DNA from: an uncultured Muribaculaceae bacterium
GTDB taxonomy: Bacteria > Bacteroidota > Bacteroidia > Bacteroidales > Muribaculaceae
Assembly (NCBI GenBank): GCA_910578805.1
Contig: CAJTRS010000028.1
Coordinates: 1 to 26,470, forward strand
Direction: 5' to 3'
DNA length: 26,470 nucleotides
This document shows, one piece after another, positions 8,866 to 16,287 of this stretch; the first letter of the stretch is position 1, and the number at the start of each line of letters is the position of its first letter. Both the position numbers and the translations under genes were made by a program. Below the pieces are notes generated by a model. That model made no database searches. It was not told where the DNA came from and worked only from the letters and a program-made list of their open reading frames with translations.

Positions 8866-9201
8866 ATGGATTACAAAAAGACAAATGCTCCTCTCAACAC
8901 AGTGACCCGCGACATGATCGAACTGTCGGAGGACACCGGTAACGTTTATGAAACAGTGTGCATCATAGCCAAGCGAGCCAATCAGATAGCCGGTGAGATG
9001 AAACACGACCTCGAAAAGAAACTTCAGGAATTCGCATCGCTCAATGATAACCTTGAAGAGATATCGGAAAACCGCGAACAGATAGAGATATCGCGCTATT
9101 ACGAGAAGCTTCCCAAGCCCACTCTGATTGCGACTCAGGAATATGCCGAGCATAAAATCCATTTCCGCAATCCCGCCAAAGAGAAACTGAATCTCGACTG
9201 A
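8866..9201 (+). CDS. rpoZ: DNA-directed RNA polymerase omega subunit (Bacteroidetes Rpb6-like form)
   Basis: This 111-residue protein matches the Bacteroidetes omega-like subunit, which I recognise from the N-terminal MDYKKTNAP, the central IAKRANQI and the block EKLPKP. In the family, the KRANQI region corresponds to the conserved omega/Rpb6 segment that packs on the beta-prime C-terminus and helps assemble RNA polymerase. It is longer than the E. coli subunit (91) and lacks obvious sequence likeness outside the core. It is co-directional with bamD (47-base gap). A compact palindrome lies 80 bases downstream, and the S15 gene follows with its own promoter. Confidence 0.9.
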   Translation: MDYKKTNAPLNTVTRDMIELSEDTGNVYETVCIIAKRANQIAGEMKHDLEKKLQEFASLNDNLEEISENREQIEISRYYEKLPKPTLIATQEYAEHKIHFRNPAKEKLNLD

Positions 9202-9280
9202 CAAAACGGTCTGTGCCAAAACCCAGACACAGCATAACCACTGATTTTCACATCACAAGGAACCGGGATTGCCTGAAAAG

Positions 9281-9301
9281 TCAAAAACCGTCGGTTTTTG
9301 A
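9281..9301 (+). terminator. hairpin downstream of rpoZ, possible terminator
   Basis: TCAAAAACCG at 9281-9290 and CGGTTTTTGA at 9292-9301 are perfect inverted repeats around one base. A realistic fold has an eight-base-pair stem and a five-base loop. There is no T-tract after it on the plus strand, so it may be a terminator, an RNA end-stabiliser or a protein-binding palindrome. Confidence 0.45.
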
Positions 9302-9322
9302 TGCAAGATACTCCGAGTTTTT

Positions 9323-9354
9323 CTTGTGGGAATGAAATATAACGACTACCTTTG
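9323..9354 (+). promoter_or_regulatory. predicted rpsO promoter
   Basis: CTTG (9323-9326), 20 bases, then TACCTTTG (9347-9354) is a good fit to the Bacteroidetes promoter pattern. Transcription is expected near 9361, just before the leader hairpin of rpsO. Confidence 0.7.
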
Positions 9355-9360
9355 CAGTCG

Positions 9361-9380
9361 AAAAATGCGAATGCATTTTT
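9361..9380 (+). promoter_or_regulatory. rpsO leader hairpin
   Basis: AAAAATGC (9361-9368) and GCATTTTT (9373-9380) pair perfectly around a GAAT loop. A T-rich tract (9383-9392) follows. The hairpin would form at the very 5' end of the rpsO mRNA. It may be a weak attenuator, a stability element or part of S15 autoregulation; the choice cannot be made from one sequence. Confidence 0.5.
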
Positions 9381-9416
9381 AATTTTTTATTTATTCACTA
9401 TTTTAAATTTCCAGGA

Positions 9417-9692
9417 ATGCACTTGAATTCTGACGAAAAAGTAGAAATCTTTGAGAAGTACGGTAAGGGCAAGACTGACACTGGCTCACCTGAAGCACAG
9501 ATTGCATTATTCTCAGTCCGTATTGCTCATTTGACTGAGCACCTCAAGTCAAATCACAAAGATTATACCACTGCGCGCGCTCTTAAGGCGTTGGTAGGCA
9601 AGCGTCGTCGTCTGTTGGATTATCTGATCCGCAAAGACATCAACCGCTATCGTGCCATCATAGCCCAGAAAGAGCTTGGTATCAGAAAGTAA
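9417..9692 (+). CDS. rpsO: 30S ribosomal protein S15
   Basis: S15 is an early-binding protein of the 30S subunit that contacts the central domain of 16S rRNA. The 91-residue product is the usual length, with the hallmark DTGSPEAQIALFSVRI near the N-terminus, followed by LTEHLKSNHKDY and the C-terminal basic segment GKRRRLLDYLIRKD. The ATG at 9417 is the only sensible start and follows an AT-rich leader of about 56 bases. It has its own promoter upstream and a strong terminator 30 bases downstream, so it is a monocistronic unit. Confidence 0.97.
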   Translation: MHLNSDEKVEIFEKYGKGKTDTGSPEAQIALFSVRIAHLTEHLKSNHKDYTTARALKALVGKRRRLLDYLIRKDINRYRAIIAQKELGIRK

Positions 9693-9721
9693 CCCGCAGG
9701 GACTACTTGAAGATTACAACT

Positions 9722-9760
9722 ACGGAGAGACACCTCAGGTGTTTCTCCGTTAGTTTTTTT
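9722..9760 (+). terminator. Rho-independent terminator of rpsO
   Basis: A long stem pairs 9722-9735 (ACGGAGAGACACCT) with 9737-9750 (AGGTGTTTCTCCGT) with a single G-U pair; the innermost pairs would open to give a short loop. It is followed by a run of T (9754-9760). This is the best intrinsic terminator in the window. Confidence 0.9.
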
Positions 9761-9795
9761 ATGACATATACGCACATTTGCATCAAGTATTTTGT

Positions 9796-9803
9796 TAAAT
9801 TTG
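9796..9803 (+). promoter_or_regulatory. possible -7 box for the yihY-ridA unit
   Basis: TAAATTTG matches TAnnTTTG and lies 35 bases before the ATG at 9839, just after the rpsO terminator. The nearest TTTG upstream (9777-9780) is only 15 bases away, so the -33 box is not convincing. Confidence 0.4.
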
Positions 9804-9838
9804 CATATCATAATCACTGTTCATAACTTCAACGCCAC

Positions 9839-11197
9839 ATGAGCCGCAATATCCGAAACGACAAGAAAAGCCTGATACCACGGCTTAGAGATATGGCCAT
9901 GGAGACATGGACATATATTAGCAACGATGTGTGGCATGATACACGCCGCAACTGGAAAGTCAACACCATAAAAACCATAAACCTGTCTGTACGATGCTTT
10001 TTGGACGGTGACCTTCAATCGAGAGCCTGTGCCTTGACCTACAGAACCCTGCTTGCCGTAGTGCCTGCACTGGCGCTTATTTTTGCCATCGGACGCGGGT
10101 TCGGATTTCAGGACGTGCTTGAAAGGGAACTTATACACTACTTTCCTGCACAGGCCACCGCTCTTGAAACCGCTTTCGGCTTTGTGGATTCCTATCTTCA
10201 GCAGACTTCAGGCGGAGTGTTTCTGGGCGTGGGCATAGTGTTTCTGTTATGGACCCTGATATCGCTGCTGAGCAGCGTGGAAAATGCGTTCAACCATATA
10301 TGGCAGATACCCAAGGGCCGGACATTCTGGAGAAAGGTATCGGACTATACCACCATATTCATCATACTACCGGTGATGATGATTATGGCGAGCGGTATAT
10401 CGCTGTTCATGACCACATCACTCAAAAGCATCTTCGCTCCGTCGCTCGTACAACCGGCACTACCCATACTGTTCGACGGCATAGGACTCATAATCACATG
10501 GCTGTTTTTTGCCGGCACATATATCTTGATTCCCAACTCCAAAATCAAATTCAAAAATGCCATTCTTGCCGGAGTTATCGTTGGGACAGCATATCAGATA
10601 CTGCAATGGCTCTTTGTAAGCGGCCAGATGTATGTGGCAAAATACAATGCCATATACGGCAGTTTCTCATTTCTGCCGCTGTTCATGATATGGATACAGT
10701 TCGTATGGCTTATAACCCTCATAGGCGCCGTGATATGCTATTCATCACAGAACATCAATGAATTCAACTTCGGCGACAATATCCGAAATATATCTATCCG
10801 CTACCGCCGGCAGATATCAGTGGTGGTGATGACCATCGTGGCACAGCGGTTTGCCAAGCGACTCCCGGCATTAAGCCTGAGCGAGATTTCACAGAAATAT
10901 AATATCCCGATCAATATAGTAACCCCGACAGTCAACAGGCTTTATTCGGTCGGACTTATAAGCTATGTGCTGTCATCGGACAAAAAAGACGATACCACAA
11001 GAGTGCAGCCGGCGGTAGATGTATCGGTACTCTCCGTGACCGATATGCTACAGGCTCTCGACCGTGCCGGCGATTCACACTTCATACCGAATTTCAGTGC
11101 CCGTTACAACGAGGTCCTGAAGATATACGACCATATATCGGACGCCATGGAGCGTGAAGGCAAAGAAATAAAATTGACTTCGATCGACATTGACTGA
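9839..11197 (+). CDS. YihY/BrkB-family inner membrane protein with C-terminal winged-helix-like domain
   Basis: This 452-residue protein belongs to the YihY/BrkB (formerly 'RNase BN') family of six-helix inner membrane proteins of unsettled function. Family features are the block ALTYRTLLAVVPALAL (65-80), LLWTLISLLSSVENAFNHIW (136-155), and the later hydrophobic segments at about 167-190, 212-231, 240-260 and 280-301. After the membrane part, residues 330-385 look like a helix-turn-helix or winged-helix unit (LSLSEISQKYNIP, VNRLYSVGLISY). Bacteroidetes members often carry this tail. The E. coli protein is about 290 residues, so the extra 150 are real additions. RidA follows after 29 bases, probably in one transcript. 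Confidence 0.88.
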   Translation: MSRNIRNDKKSLIPRLRDMAMETWTYISNDVWHDTRRNWKVNTIKTINLSVRCFLDGDLQSRACALTYRTLLAVVPALALIFAIGRGFGFQDVLERELIHYFPAQATALETAFGFVDSYLQQTSGGVFLGVGIVFLLWTLISLLSSVENAFNHIWQIPKGRTFWRKVSDYTTIFIILPVMMIMASGISLFMTTSLKSIFAPSLVQPALPILFDGIGLIITWLFFAGTYILIPNSKIKFKNAILAGVIVGTAYQILQWLFVSGQMYVAKYNAIYGSFSFLPLFMIWIQFVWLITLIGAVICYSSQNINEFNFGDNIRNISIRYRRQISVVVMTIVAQRFAKRLPALSLSEISQKYNIPINIVTPTVNRLYSVGLISYVLSSDKKDDTTRVQPAVDVSVLSVTDMLQALDRAGDSHFIPNFSARYNEVLKIYDHISDAMEREGKEIKLTSIDID

Positions 11198-11226
11198 TAA
11201 ACCGATTTTTTATAACATATTGTAAA

Positions 11227-11601
11227 ATGAAAAAACAAATTTCCACTTCCAATGCTCCAGGAGCCATAGGACCTTACAGCCAGGCTATAGCCATAGGCGA
11301 TTTTCTGTTCATTTCCGGCCAGATACCGGTAAATCCGGCCGACGGCACTGTTCCTGAAGGAATCAAGGCACAGACAGCCCAGTCAATAGCCAATATAAAG
11401 GCCATACTTTCCGAGGCCGGAATGTCAATGGACAATGTTATCAAGACCACTGTATTTCTGGCCGACATGAGCCTTTTCGGAGAAATGAACGAGGTGTATG
11501 CCGAAAACTTCACCGCCCCCTACCCGGCCCGTTCGGCCGTAGCCGTAAAGGAACTCCCCAAGCAGGTGCTTGTAGAGATAGAGACTATAGCCGCTAAATA
11601 G
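11227..11601 (+). CDS. ridA: RidA family enamine/imine deaminase
   Basis: RidA hydrolyses reactive 2-aminoacrylate and similar enamine/imine intermediates formed by PLP enzymes, protecting the cell from damage. The 124-residue product has the usual length and carries the family blocks GPYSQAI near the start, FISGQIPVNP, and the C-terminal YPARSAVAV, whose arginine holds the substrate carboxylate, followed by VEIE. It acts as a cytoplasmic trimer in characterised relatives. It follows the YihY-family gene by 29 bases. Its last 8 bases overlap the 3' end of folC on the opposite strand, leaving no room for a separate terminator. Confidence 0.95.
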   Translation: MKKQISTSNAPGAIGPYSQAIAIGDFLFISGQIPVNPADGTVPEGIKAQTAQSIANIKAILSEAGMSMDNVIKTTVFLADMSLFGEMNEVYAENFTAPYPARSAVAVKELPKQVLVEIETIAAK

Positions 11602-12901
11602 TCTTAGCTACAGCCATAAAATCGGCAACGACAAAACCGCTGCCTCCAACAAATATCATATCGCCTTTGTCCGCCCGGGCAAAGGCGTTTCTATAAGCCT
11701 CCTCCACTGTGGAATAACCTGTGGCGTCTATCCCGTGGTCACGGGCTTTTTCCAACAGCCGTCCCACCGGCAACGCTCTATGCACCGACGGAGCTGTCAA
11801 ATAGAAATCCGTAAACTCCATGCCGGAAAGCATGCCAAGAATGGCATCGACATCTTTATCGCCGACAAATCCGAGCACTAAATGCCTGCGGCAATCATAT
11901 CGCTTAAGCTGGGCCGATATATGCAGCCAGCCACCGGGATTGTGGCCGGTATCTGCTATGACCACCGGATTACGGCTCACCACCGACCAACGGCCATAGA
12001 ACCCCGTTATGTCACATACAGATGAAAAACCTTTTGCCACAGCCCGGCTGTCGATATCGATGCCTTTATCCCGCAGAATCCCGATAGCGGCAAGCACCGT
12101 AGCGGTATTATGCGGCTGACAATCGCCTCCGAGAGCCCCGGCGAATGTGCCGAAATCATGTGATTCATAGAGCCAGTCACCGGAATCCAGTCGCTTACAC
12201 CGCTCCAACACACCGCTCTGTGAAGCGTAAGTCAACGGAGACGACATATCGCGTGCCACTCGGTCAAACACCTCCCTGACCTCACCATCGGCCTCCCCAA
12301 CCACCACAGGCACACCATTTTTTATGATGCCGGCTTTCTCACGTGCCACGGCCGCAAGAGTATTTCCGAGTATGGCTGTATGGTCGAGCGATATATTGGT
12401 TATTACACTAAGCACAGGCCTGACCACATTGGTAGTGTCGAACCGTCCGCCGAGCCCCACCTCCACAACTGCGATATCCACCTTCTGCCTGGCGAAATAC
12501 TCAAAGGCCATTATAGTCGTGACCTCAAAAAATGATGGCGAGCATGGCAGCTGCAACTCCCGGTATCGATTTACAAAATCGGTAACCGCCTCCTGCGGAA
12601 TCATATTGCCGTCAACCCGAATTCGTTCACGGAAATCAAGCAGATGAGGCGATGTATAAAGCCCTACCTTGTAACCTGCACATTGCAGCACTGCGGCAAT
12701 GGTATGAGCCGTGCTCCCTTTGCCGTTTGTGCCGGCTATGTGTATCACCGGATAATCCTTATGCGGATTGCCGAAAGCGTCATCGATCATTCGCGAGGTC
12801 TCCAGCCCTGGGTGATAGGCCGCCTGACCGCTATGTTGAAACACCGGAAGACCCGCAGTAAGATAATCGATAGCCTGAGAATACGAAGTAAACTTTTCCA
12901 T
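11594..12901 (-). CDS. folC: bifunctional folylpolyglutamate synthase / dihydrofolate synthase
   Basis: FolC adds glutamate to dihydropteroate and then extends the polyglutamate tail of folates, using ATP. The 435-residue protein is the usual length. The ATP-binding loop is GTNGKGST (57-64), followed by the family block YTSPHLLDFRERIRVDG (about 81-97) and VVEVGLGGRFDTTN, which holds the Mg-binding acidic residue. The C-terminal Mur-ligase-like domain contains DTGHNPGGW. The ATG at 12901 is two bases after the chrA stop at 12904, so it is the last gene of a chrA-chrA-folC transcript. Together with folK at the left end, two folate genes lie in this window, but in different units. Confidence 0.95.
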   Translation of the reverse strand: MEKFTSYSQAIDYLTAGLPVFQHSGQAAYHPGLETSRMIDDAFGNPHKDYPVIHIAGTNGKGSTAHTIAAVLQCAGYKVGLYTSPHLLDFRERIRVDGNMIPQEAVTDFVNRYRELQLPCSPSFFEVTTIMAFEYFARQKVDIAVVEVGLGGRFDTTNVVRPVLSVITNISLDHTAILGNTLAAVAREKAGIIKNGVPVVVGEADGEVREVFDRVARDMSSPLTYASQSGVLERCKRLDSGDWLYESHDFGTFAGALGGDCQPHNTATVLAAIGILRDKGIDIDSRAVAKGFSSVCDITGFYGRWSVVSRNPVVIADTGHNPGGWLHISAQLKRYDCRRHLVLGFVGDKDVDAILGMLSGMEFTDFYLTAPSVHRALPVGRLLEKARDHGIDATGYSTVEEAYRNAFARADKGDMIFVGGSGFVVADFMAVAKTI

Positions 12902-12903
12902 GA

Positions 12904-13473
12904 TCAGAATATAAAGAAGCCTGCGATACCGCTCATAACTATCACCGCTATGGGGTGGAGCTTGACGATATACACCATCACGAAGGCTATCACACAGATA
13001 CTCACCGAACAGATCAGATCGTAAGGAGTCTCGCCGAAGTTGGCACTATTCATAAGCAGCAATGCAGCCGAAGCGATAAGCCCTACCACTACCGGACGAA
13101 GGCCAGTAAATACCCCCTTGACTATCGAATTTTCCTTATGACGCGATATGAAGTGACTGGTATATAGAGTCAGCAGATATGACGGCACCACAACGACGAG
13201 CGTGCAAAGTATGGAACCGAGCACACCCCACACCGGAGCGGCATACGATGACGAATACACACCCGGAGCCACATAGCCTATATAGGTGGCCGAGTTTATA
13301 CCGATAGGACCGGGAGTCATCTGGGATATGGCCACTATGTCAGTAAACATCTGCTGCGATATCCAGCCTGAGCCCACTATGATGCGTTCGATAAGCGACA
13401 GCATGGCATAACCGCCACCGAAACCAAACAGACCGATTTTCAGATAAGACCATGCAAGCTGCAGATATATCAT
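12904..13473 (-). CDS. chrA: chromate transporter family protein (half-size ChrA), second copy
   Basis: This 189-residue membrane protein is a single CHR domain, as found in short-chain chromate transporters that work as pairs. The signature FGFGGGYAMLSLIER lies at about 16-30, followed by QMTPGPIGINSATYIGY. Later hydrophobic segments fill most of the chain. Long ChrA proteins carry two such domains fused; here they are adjacent genes with an ATGA overlap at 13473-13470, so the functional unit is probably a heterodimer. Chromate efflux is known for some members; sulfate-related or other anion transport is possible in gut anaerobes, so the substrate is uncertain. Confidence 0.9.
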   Translation of the reverse strand: MIYLQLAWSYLKIGLFGFGGGYAMLSLIERIIVGSGWISQQMFTDIVAISQMTPGPIGINSATYIGYVAPGVYSSSYAAPVWGVLGSILCTLVVVVPSYLLTLYTSHFISRHKENSIVKGVFTGLRPVVVGLIASAALLLMNSANFGETPYDLICSVSICVIAFVMVYIVKLHPIAVIVMSGIAGFFIF

Positions 13474-14096
13474 AACTCTCCTCCCTTCATATCCTTATTG
13501 TTATTGTTATTGTTATTGTTACTGTTACTGTCCGTACACGCCTGTGCCACCTTGTGCCGGATACGTGTGAAATATATGTATCCGCCTATACCTCCAAGCA
13601 CTATATAAATTATAGGATTTGACACCACAGGCCATTTCGACCATATGAGCAGCGCTACCGCCACCGGAATAATGACATTGCGCCAGTTGATTCCGGCTGT
13701 TTTGGCCGAAGACAGCACCGGAGCTATTATAAGGGCCACAACTGCCGGTCGTATCCCTTTGAATATGCTTGACACAGTGGCATTATTCTTTATGATATCC
13801 GGTGTAAGAAATATTGCAATCATCAATATAATAAGAAATGACGGCAGTATAGCACCCAAGGCCGAACACACACTGCCACGGAAACCACGAATCTTATCAC
13901 CTACCGCCACCGCTATGTTTACAGCCAACACGCCGGGAAGTGACTGCGCCACAGCAAGCAGGTCGATAAACTCATCGCGCTCAAGCCACCGGTGCTTGTC
14001 CACGACCTCTTTCTCAATAATAGAGATCATGGCCCAGCCACCGCCGAAAGTAAAAGCGCCGATCTTGAAAAAAGTAAGAAACAGACTGAAACCCAT
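13470..14096 (-). CDS. chrA: chromate transporter family protein (half-size ChrA), first copy
   Basis: This is the first of the paired CHR-domain membrane proteins, 208 residues. The signature FTFGGGWAMISIIEKE is near residues 15-30, followed by AVAQSLPGVLAVNIAVAVG. Several hydrophobic segments follow. The C-terminus is odd: residues 193-200 are eight consecutive asparagines within an S/N-rich tail, encoded by a hexanucleotide tract, and this tail is absent from the partner gene. It overlaps the second copy by four bases (ATGA), pointing to translational coupling. The leader contains a good minus-strand promoter. Confidence 0.9.
   Translation of the reverse strand: MGFSLFLTFFKIGAFTFGGGWAMISIIEKEVVDKHRWLERDEFIDLLAVAQSLPGVLAVNIAVAVGDKIRGFRGSVCSALGAILPSFLIILMIAIFLTPDIIKNNATVSSIFKGIRPAVVALIIAPVLSSAKTAGINWRNVIIPVAVALLIWSKWPVVSNPIIYIVLGGIGGYIYFTRIRHKVAQACTDSNSNNNNNNNNKDMKGGEL
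13495..13530. repeat. hexanucleotide microsatellite inside chrA 3' end
   Basis: Six tandem hexamers lie here: four TTATTG followed by two TTACTG (plus strand). In the coding direction they encode the Asn/Ser tail of the first chrA. Gain or loss of a unit keeps the reading frame and changes the tail by two residues. Confidence 0.92.
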
Positions 14097-14121
14097 TAAA
14101 AAAATCTATTGAAAAACAGCG

Positions 14122-14151
14122 CAAAATTAGCGAATTTTCACCACGTGGCAA
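14122..14151 (-). promoter_or_regulatory. predicted promoter of chrA-chrA-folC
   Basis: On the minus strand TTG (14151-14149), 19 bases, then TAATTTTG (14129-14122) fits the Bacteroidetes promoter pattern. Transcription would start near 14115, about 19 bases before the ATG at 14096. A perfect CCACGTGG palindrome (14141-14148) lies between the two boxes and could be a regulator site. Confidence 0.6.
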
Positions 14152-14214
14152 TATATTAAATTTGTATCTTTTGACTCCGTCTTAGATACTCACGCTCGAC
14201 AAACGACAAATAAA

Positions 14215-14247
14215 TTTGCTTTTGCTCTCAACTTATTCGTATCTTTG
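14215..14247 (+). promoter_or_regulatory. predicted promoter of META-domain lipoprotein gene
   Basis: TTTG (14215-14218), 21 bases, then TATCTTTG (14240-14247) fits the Bacteroidetes pattern. The leader to the ATG at 14364 would be about 110 bases long. The 14097-14363 gap is thus a divergent promoter region with no gene in it. Confidence 0.6.
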
Positions 14248-14363
14248 CGGCGCTCTTTGAAAAATTGAACATTTTTCTCCATAGCACCTTTATTATTGTA
14301 TATAAATGTGTGTTTATAGTGAGCGCAATTAATGATTACTGAAACTTCAACAATTATTCGAGT

Positions 14364-15233
14364 ATGAAAACAATATCTTTCATTTTAGCCGGTGCCGCAG
14401 TGGCAACAGCTCTTACAGGCTGTAAATCCAACAACCAATATGTCGCCACAAATACCGTAGGTGAAGTGAAAACAGAGTCCCTGAACCAGACCGACGGAGT
14501 GATACAGCATGTCCTGTTCGGAGAATGGATTGCCACACAGGTTGGCGATCAGGCCGTAAGCGGCGACAAACGTCCGTTTGTCATCTTCAGCAAAGATGCC
14601 ACCAACCCTTACATAGTCAAATATTATGCCAACAATGGCTGCAACATTATCAACGGACAATTTGCAGTGACGCCCGGTGGCAAAATGGAATCGGCCTCAG
14701 AAGCCGCGTCCACAATGATGATGTGTCACGACGCTCCATATGAAGTTGGTACAACAATGGCTCTCAGCACAGTACGTTCCTACACCATGGAGAAGATAGG
14801 CTCCGACTACCTGATGTATCTTAAAGACGGAAACGGTGTAACCACCATGATTCTCCGCAAATATGAATCCGGATTCATCAACGGAGCCTGGGAAGTGACA
14901 GAAATAGGCGGTACAAAAGTGTCACAGGACAAAAATATACGATTTGTAATCGATCTGCCCGAACACAAGATTCACGGCAATGCCGGCTGCAACATATTCA
15001 ACGGTTCAGTATCAAGCGACCCCGACGTCCAGAACTCAATCCGCATCAGCGATGTGATAACCACCCGCATGACCTGCCCCGACATAAATCTCGAGCAGAA
15101 ATTCCTGACCGCATTGGCCGGTGTAAGCAACGCCACCCAGGGCAATGACCGCGACAGCGTAACTCTCCTCGACGGTTCAGGCCAGACAATCATGAAACTC
15201 ACCCGCATCGATCCCTCCGAAATCGACGAATAA
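14364..15233 (+). CDS. lipoprotein with two META (HslJ-like) domains
   Basis: This 289-residue protein has a lipoprotein signal peptide with lipobox LTGC (Cys20), so it is probably membrane-anchored on the periplasmic side or at the outer membrane. Two tandem META-type units follow. The first runs from about residue 50 (GEWIATQV) through NGCNIINGQF and MMMCHDAP. The second runs from about 174 (GAWEVTEIGG) through NAGCNIFNGS and TRMTCPDINLEQKFLTAL. The pattern W..., GCN..NG, T.M.C...E is that of META/HslJ domains, where E. coli HslJ is linked to heat and novobiocin resistance. The specific role here is unknown. It has its own promoter and ends before a 13-base-pair hairpin. Confidence 0.85.
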   Translation: MKTISFILAGAAVATALTGCKSNNQYVATNTVGEVKTESLNQTDGVIQHVLFGEWIATQVGDQAVSGDKRPFVIFSKDATNPYIVKYYANNGCNIINGQFAVTPGGKMESASEAASTMMMCHDAPYEVGTTMALSTVRSYTMEKIGSDYLMYLKDGNGVTTMILRKYESGFINGAWEVTEIGGTKVSQDKNIRFVIDLPEHKIHGNAGCNIFNGSVSSDPDVQNSIRISDVITTRMTCPDINLEQKFLTALAGVSNATQGNDRDSVTLLDGSGQTIMKLTRIDPSEIDE

Positions 15234-15258
15234 TCTCCGAAATAAAACAATCATACAT

Positions 15259-15297
15259 CAAGGGCGCATTGACCACCAATCGGACAATGCGCCCTTG
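15259..15297 (+). terminator. perfect 13-bp hairpin after the META lipoprotein gene
   Basis: CAAGGGCGCATTG (15259-15271) pairs perfectly with CAATGCGCCCTTG (15285-15297) around a 13-base loop. There is no T-tract on the plus strand. It is most likely a terminator or 3'-end stabiliser of the lipoprotein mRNA. Confidence 0.65.
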
Positions 15298-15324
15298 CCG
15301 TTACGCGAGTCCAGAAAAAATCAC

Positions 15325-15332
15325 TAACTTTG
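15325..15332 (+). promoter_or_regulatory. possible -7 box of the restriction-modification operon
   Basis: TAACTTTG matches TAnnTTTG and lies 70 bases before the first methyltransferase ATG at 15403. No good -33 TTTG is seen 19-21 bases upstream. No controller-protein gene or obvious C-box was seen. Confidence 0.45.
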
Positions 15333-15402
15333 TATCGGTACAGCACAACATTTACGTTACAGTTCCTGAAAGCATAAATTCACTATCCGCCACAATATAT
15401 TA

Positions 15403-16287
15403 ATGGAATATAATTCAGACTTAAGGCTTTTGGTTAAATCGCCATTGAACTATATGGGCGGAAAATACAAGCTACTTCCACAGATATTGCCACTGTTTCC
15501 GGATAAAATATCGACATTCATAGACCTATTTGCCGGAGGATGCAATGTGGGAATCAATGTCTCGGCTGACAAAATTATATGTAACGATATCATATATTAC
15601 CTGATTGACTTATACGACAGCCTCAAGACAAACGACCCTGAAAATATCATCGGATATATTGACCGCCGAATTTCGGATCTTGGTCTCTCATCGGCCAACA
15701 GGGACGCATTTGTTAAATTACGACAAGAGTACAACACCACACGTCACCCTCTTGATTTCTTCATACTGATAGCCCATTCGTTCAACTATCAGATACGATT
15801 TAACTCCCGACATGAATATAACACTCCATTCGGCAAGGATAAAAGTTCATTCAATAACATGATGCGGACCAACCTCTCCCGCTTCATTGAGAGGATACAA
15901 TCTCTTGATATATGTTTTACGAGCTGCGATTTCATAGATTTTGACCTGACAGGCCTTACAACCGAGGACTTTGTTTATTGCGATCCGCCATATCTCATAA
16001 CCAACGGAGCCTATAACGACGGCAAACGCGGATTCAACGGTTGGGACCAAAGCCATGAGTACCGGCTGCTTGAACTTCTGTCGGACCTTGACAACCTCAA
16101 TATCCGGTTTGCACTATCAAACGTGATAACCCACAAAGGGAAAAAAAACCAGATACTTATTGACTGGATAGAACACAACAATTTCCATGTAGAACATCTC
16201 AAGAAAAATTATGCGGCATCGTCATATCACACTGCTGACCGAAGTAAAAACGGTAGCGATGAAGTACTGATAACCAATTACCTATGA
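15403..16287 (+). CDS. D12-class N6-adenine DNA methyltransferase, first of pair
   Basis: This 294-residue enzyme should transfer a methyl group from S-adenosylmethionine to the N6 of adenine in a specific DNA sequence. It has the Dam/DpnM-type (D12, alpha class) order: the first motif LNYMGGKYKLL (15-25), the SAM-binding DLFAGGCNVG (41-50), and the catalytic DPPY at 194-197. The segment FNYQIRFNSRHEYNTPFGKD (127-146) is typical of the Dam-like subgroup. To my memory the N-terminal part is close to the second half of M.FokI. It overlaps the next gene by ATGA (16284-16287). Together with the downstream methyltransferase and endonuclease it forms one operon. Base composition is AT-richer than in neighbouring genes. 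Confidence 0.92.
   Translation: MEYNSDLRLLVKSPLNYMGGKYKLLPQILPLFPDKISTFIDLFAGGCNVGINVSADKIICNDIIYYLIDLYDSLKTNDPENIIGYIDRRISDLGLSSANRDAFVKLRQEYNTTRHPLDFFILIAHSFNYQIRFNSRHEYNTPFGKDKSSFNNMMRTNLSRFIERIQSLDICFTSCDFIDFDLTGLTTEDFVYCDPPYLITNGAYNDGKRGFNGWDQSHEYRLLELLSDLDNLNIRFALSNVITHKGKKNQILIDWIEHNNFHVEHLKKNYAASSYHTADRSKNGSDEVLITNYL

Noticed and set aside
14200..14280. A possible start of a tRNA or small RNA in the chrA-lipoprotein gap
   Set aside because: No cloverleaf or strong hairpin with a T-run could be drawn; the signals there are explained by two divergent promoters and a long leader.
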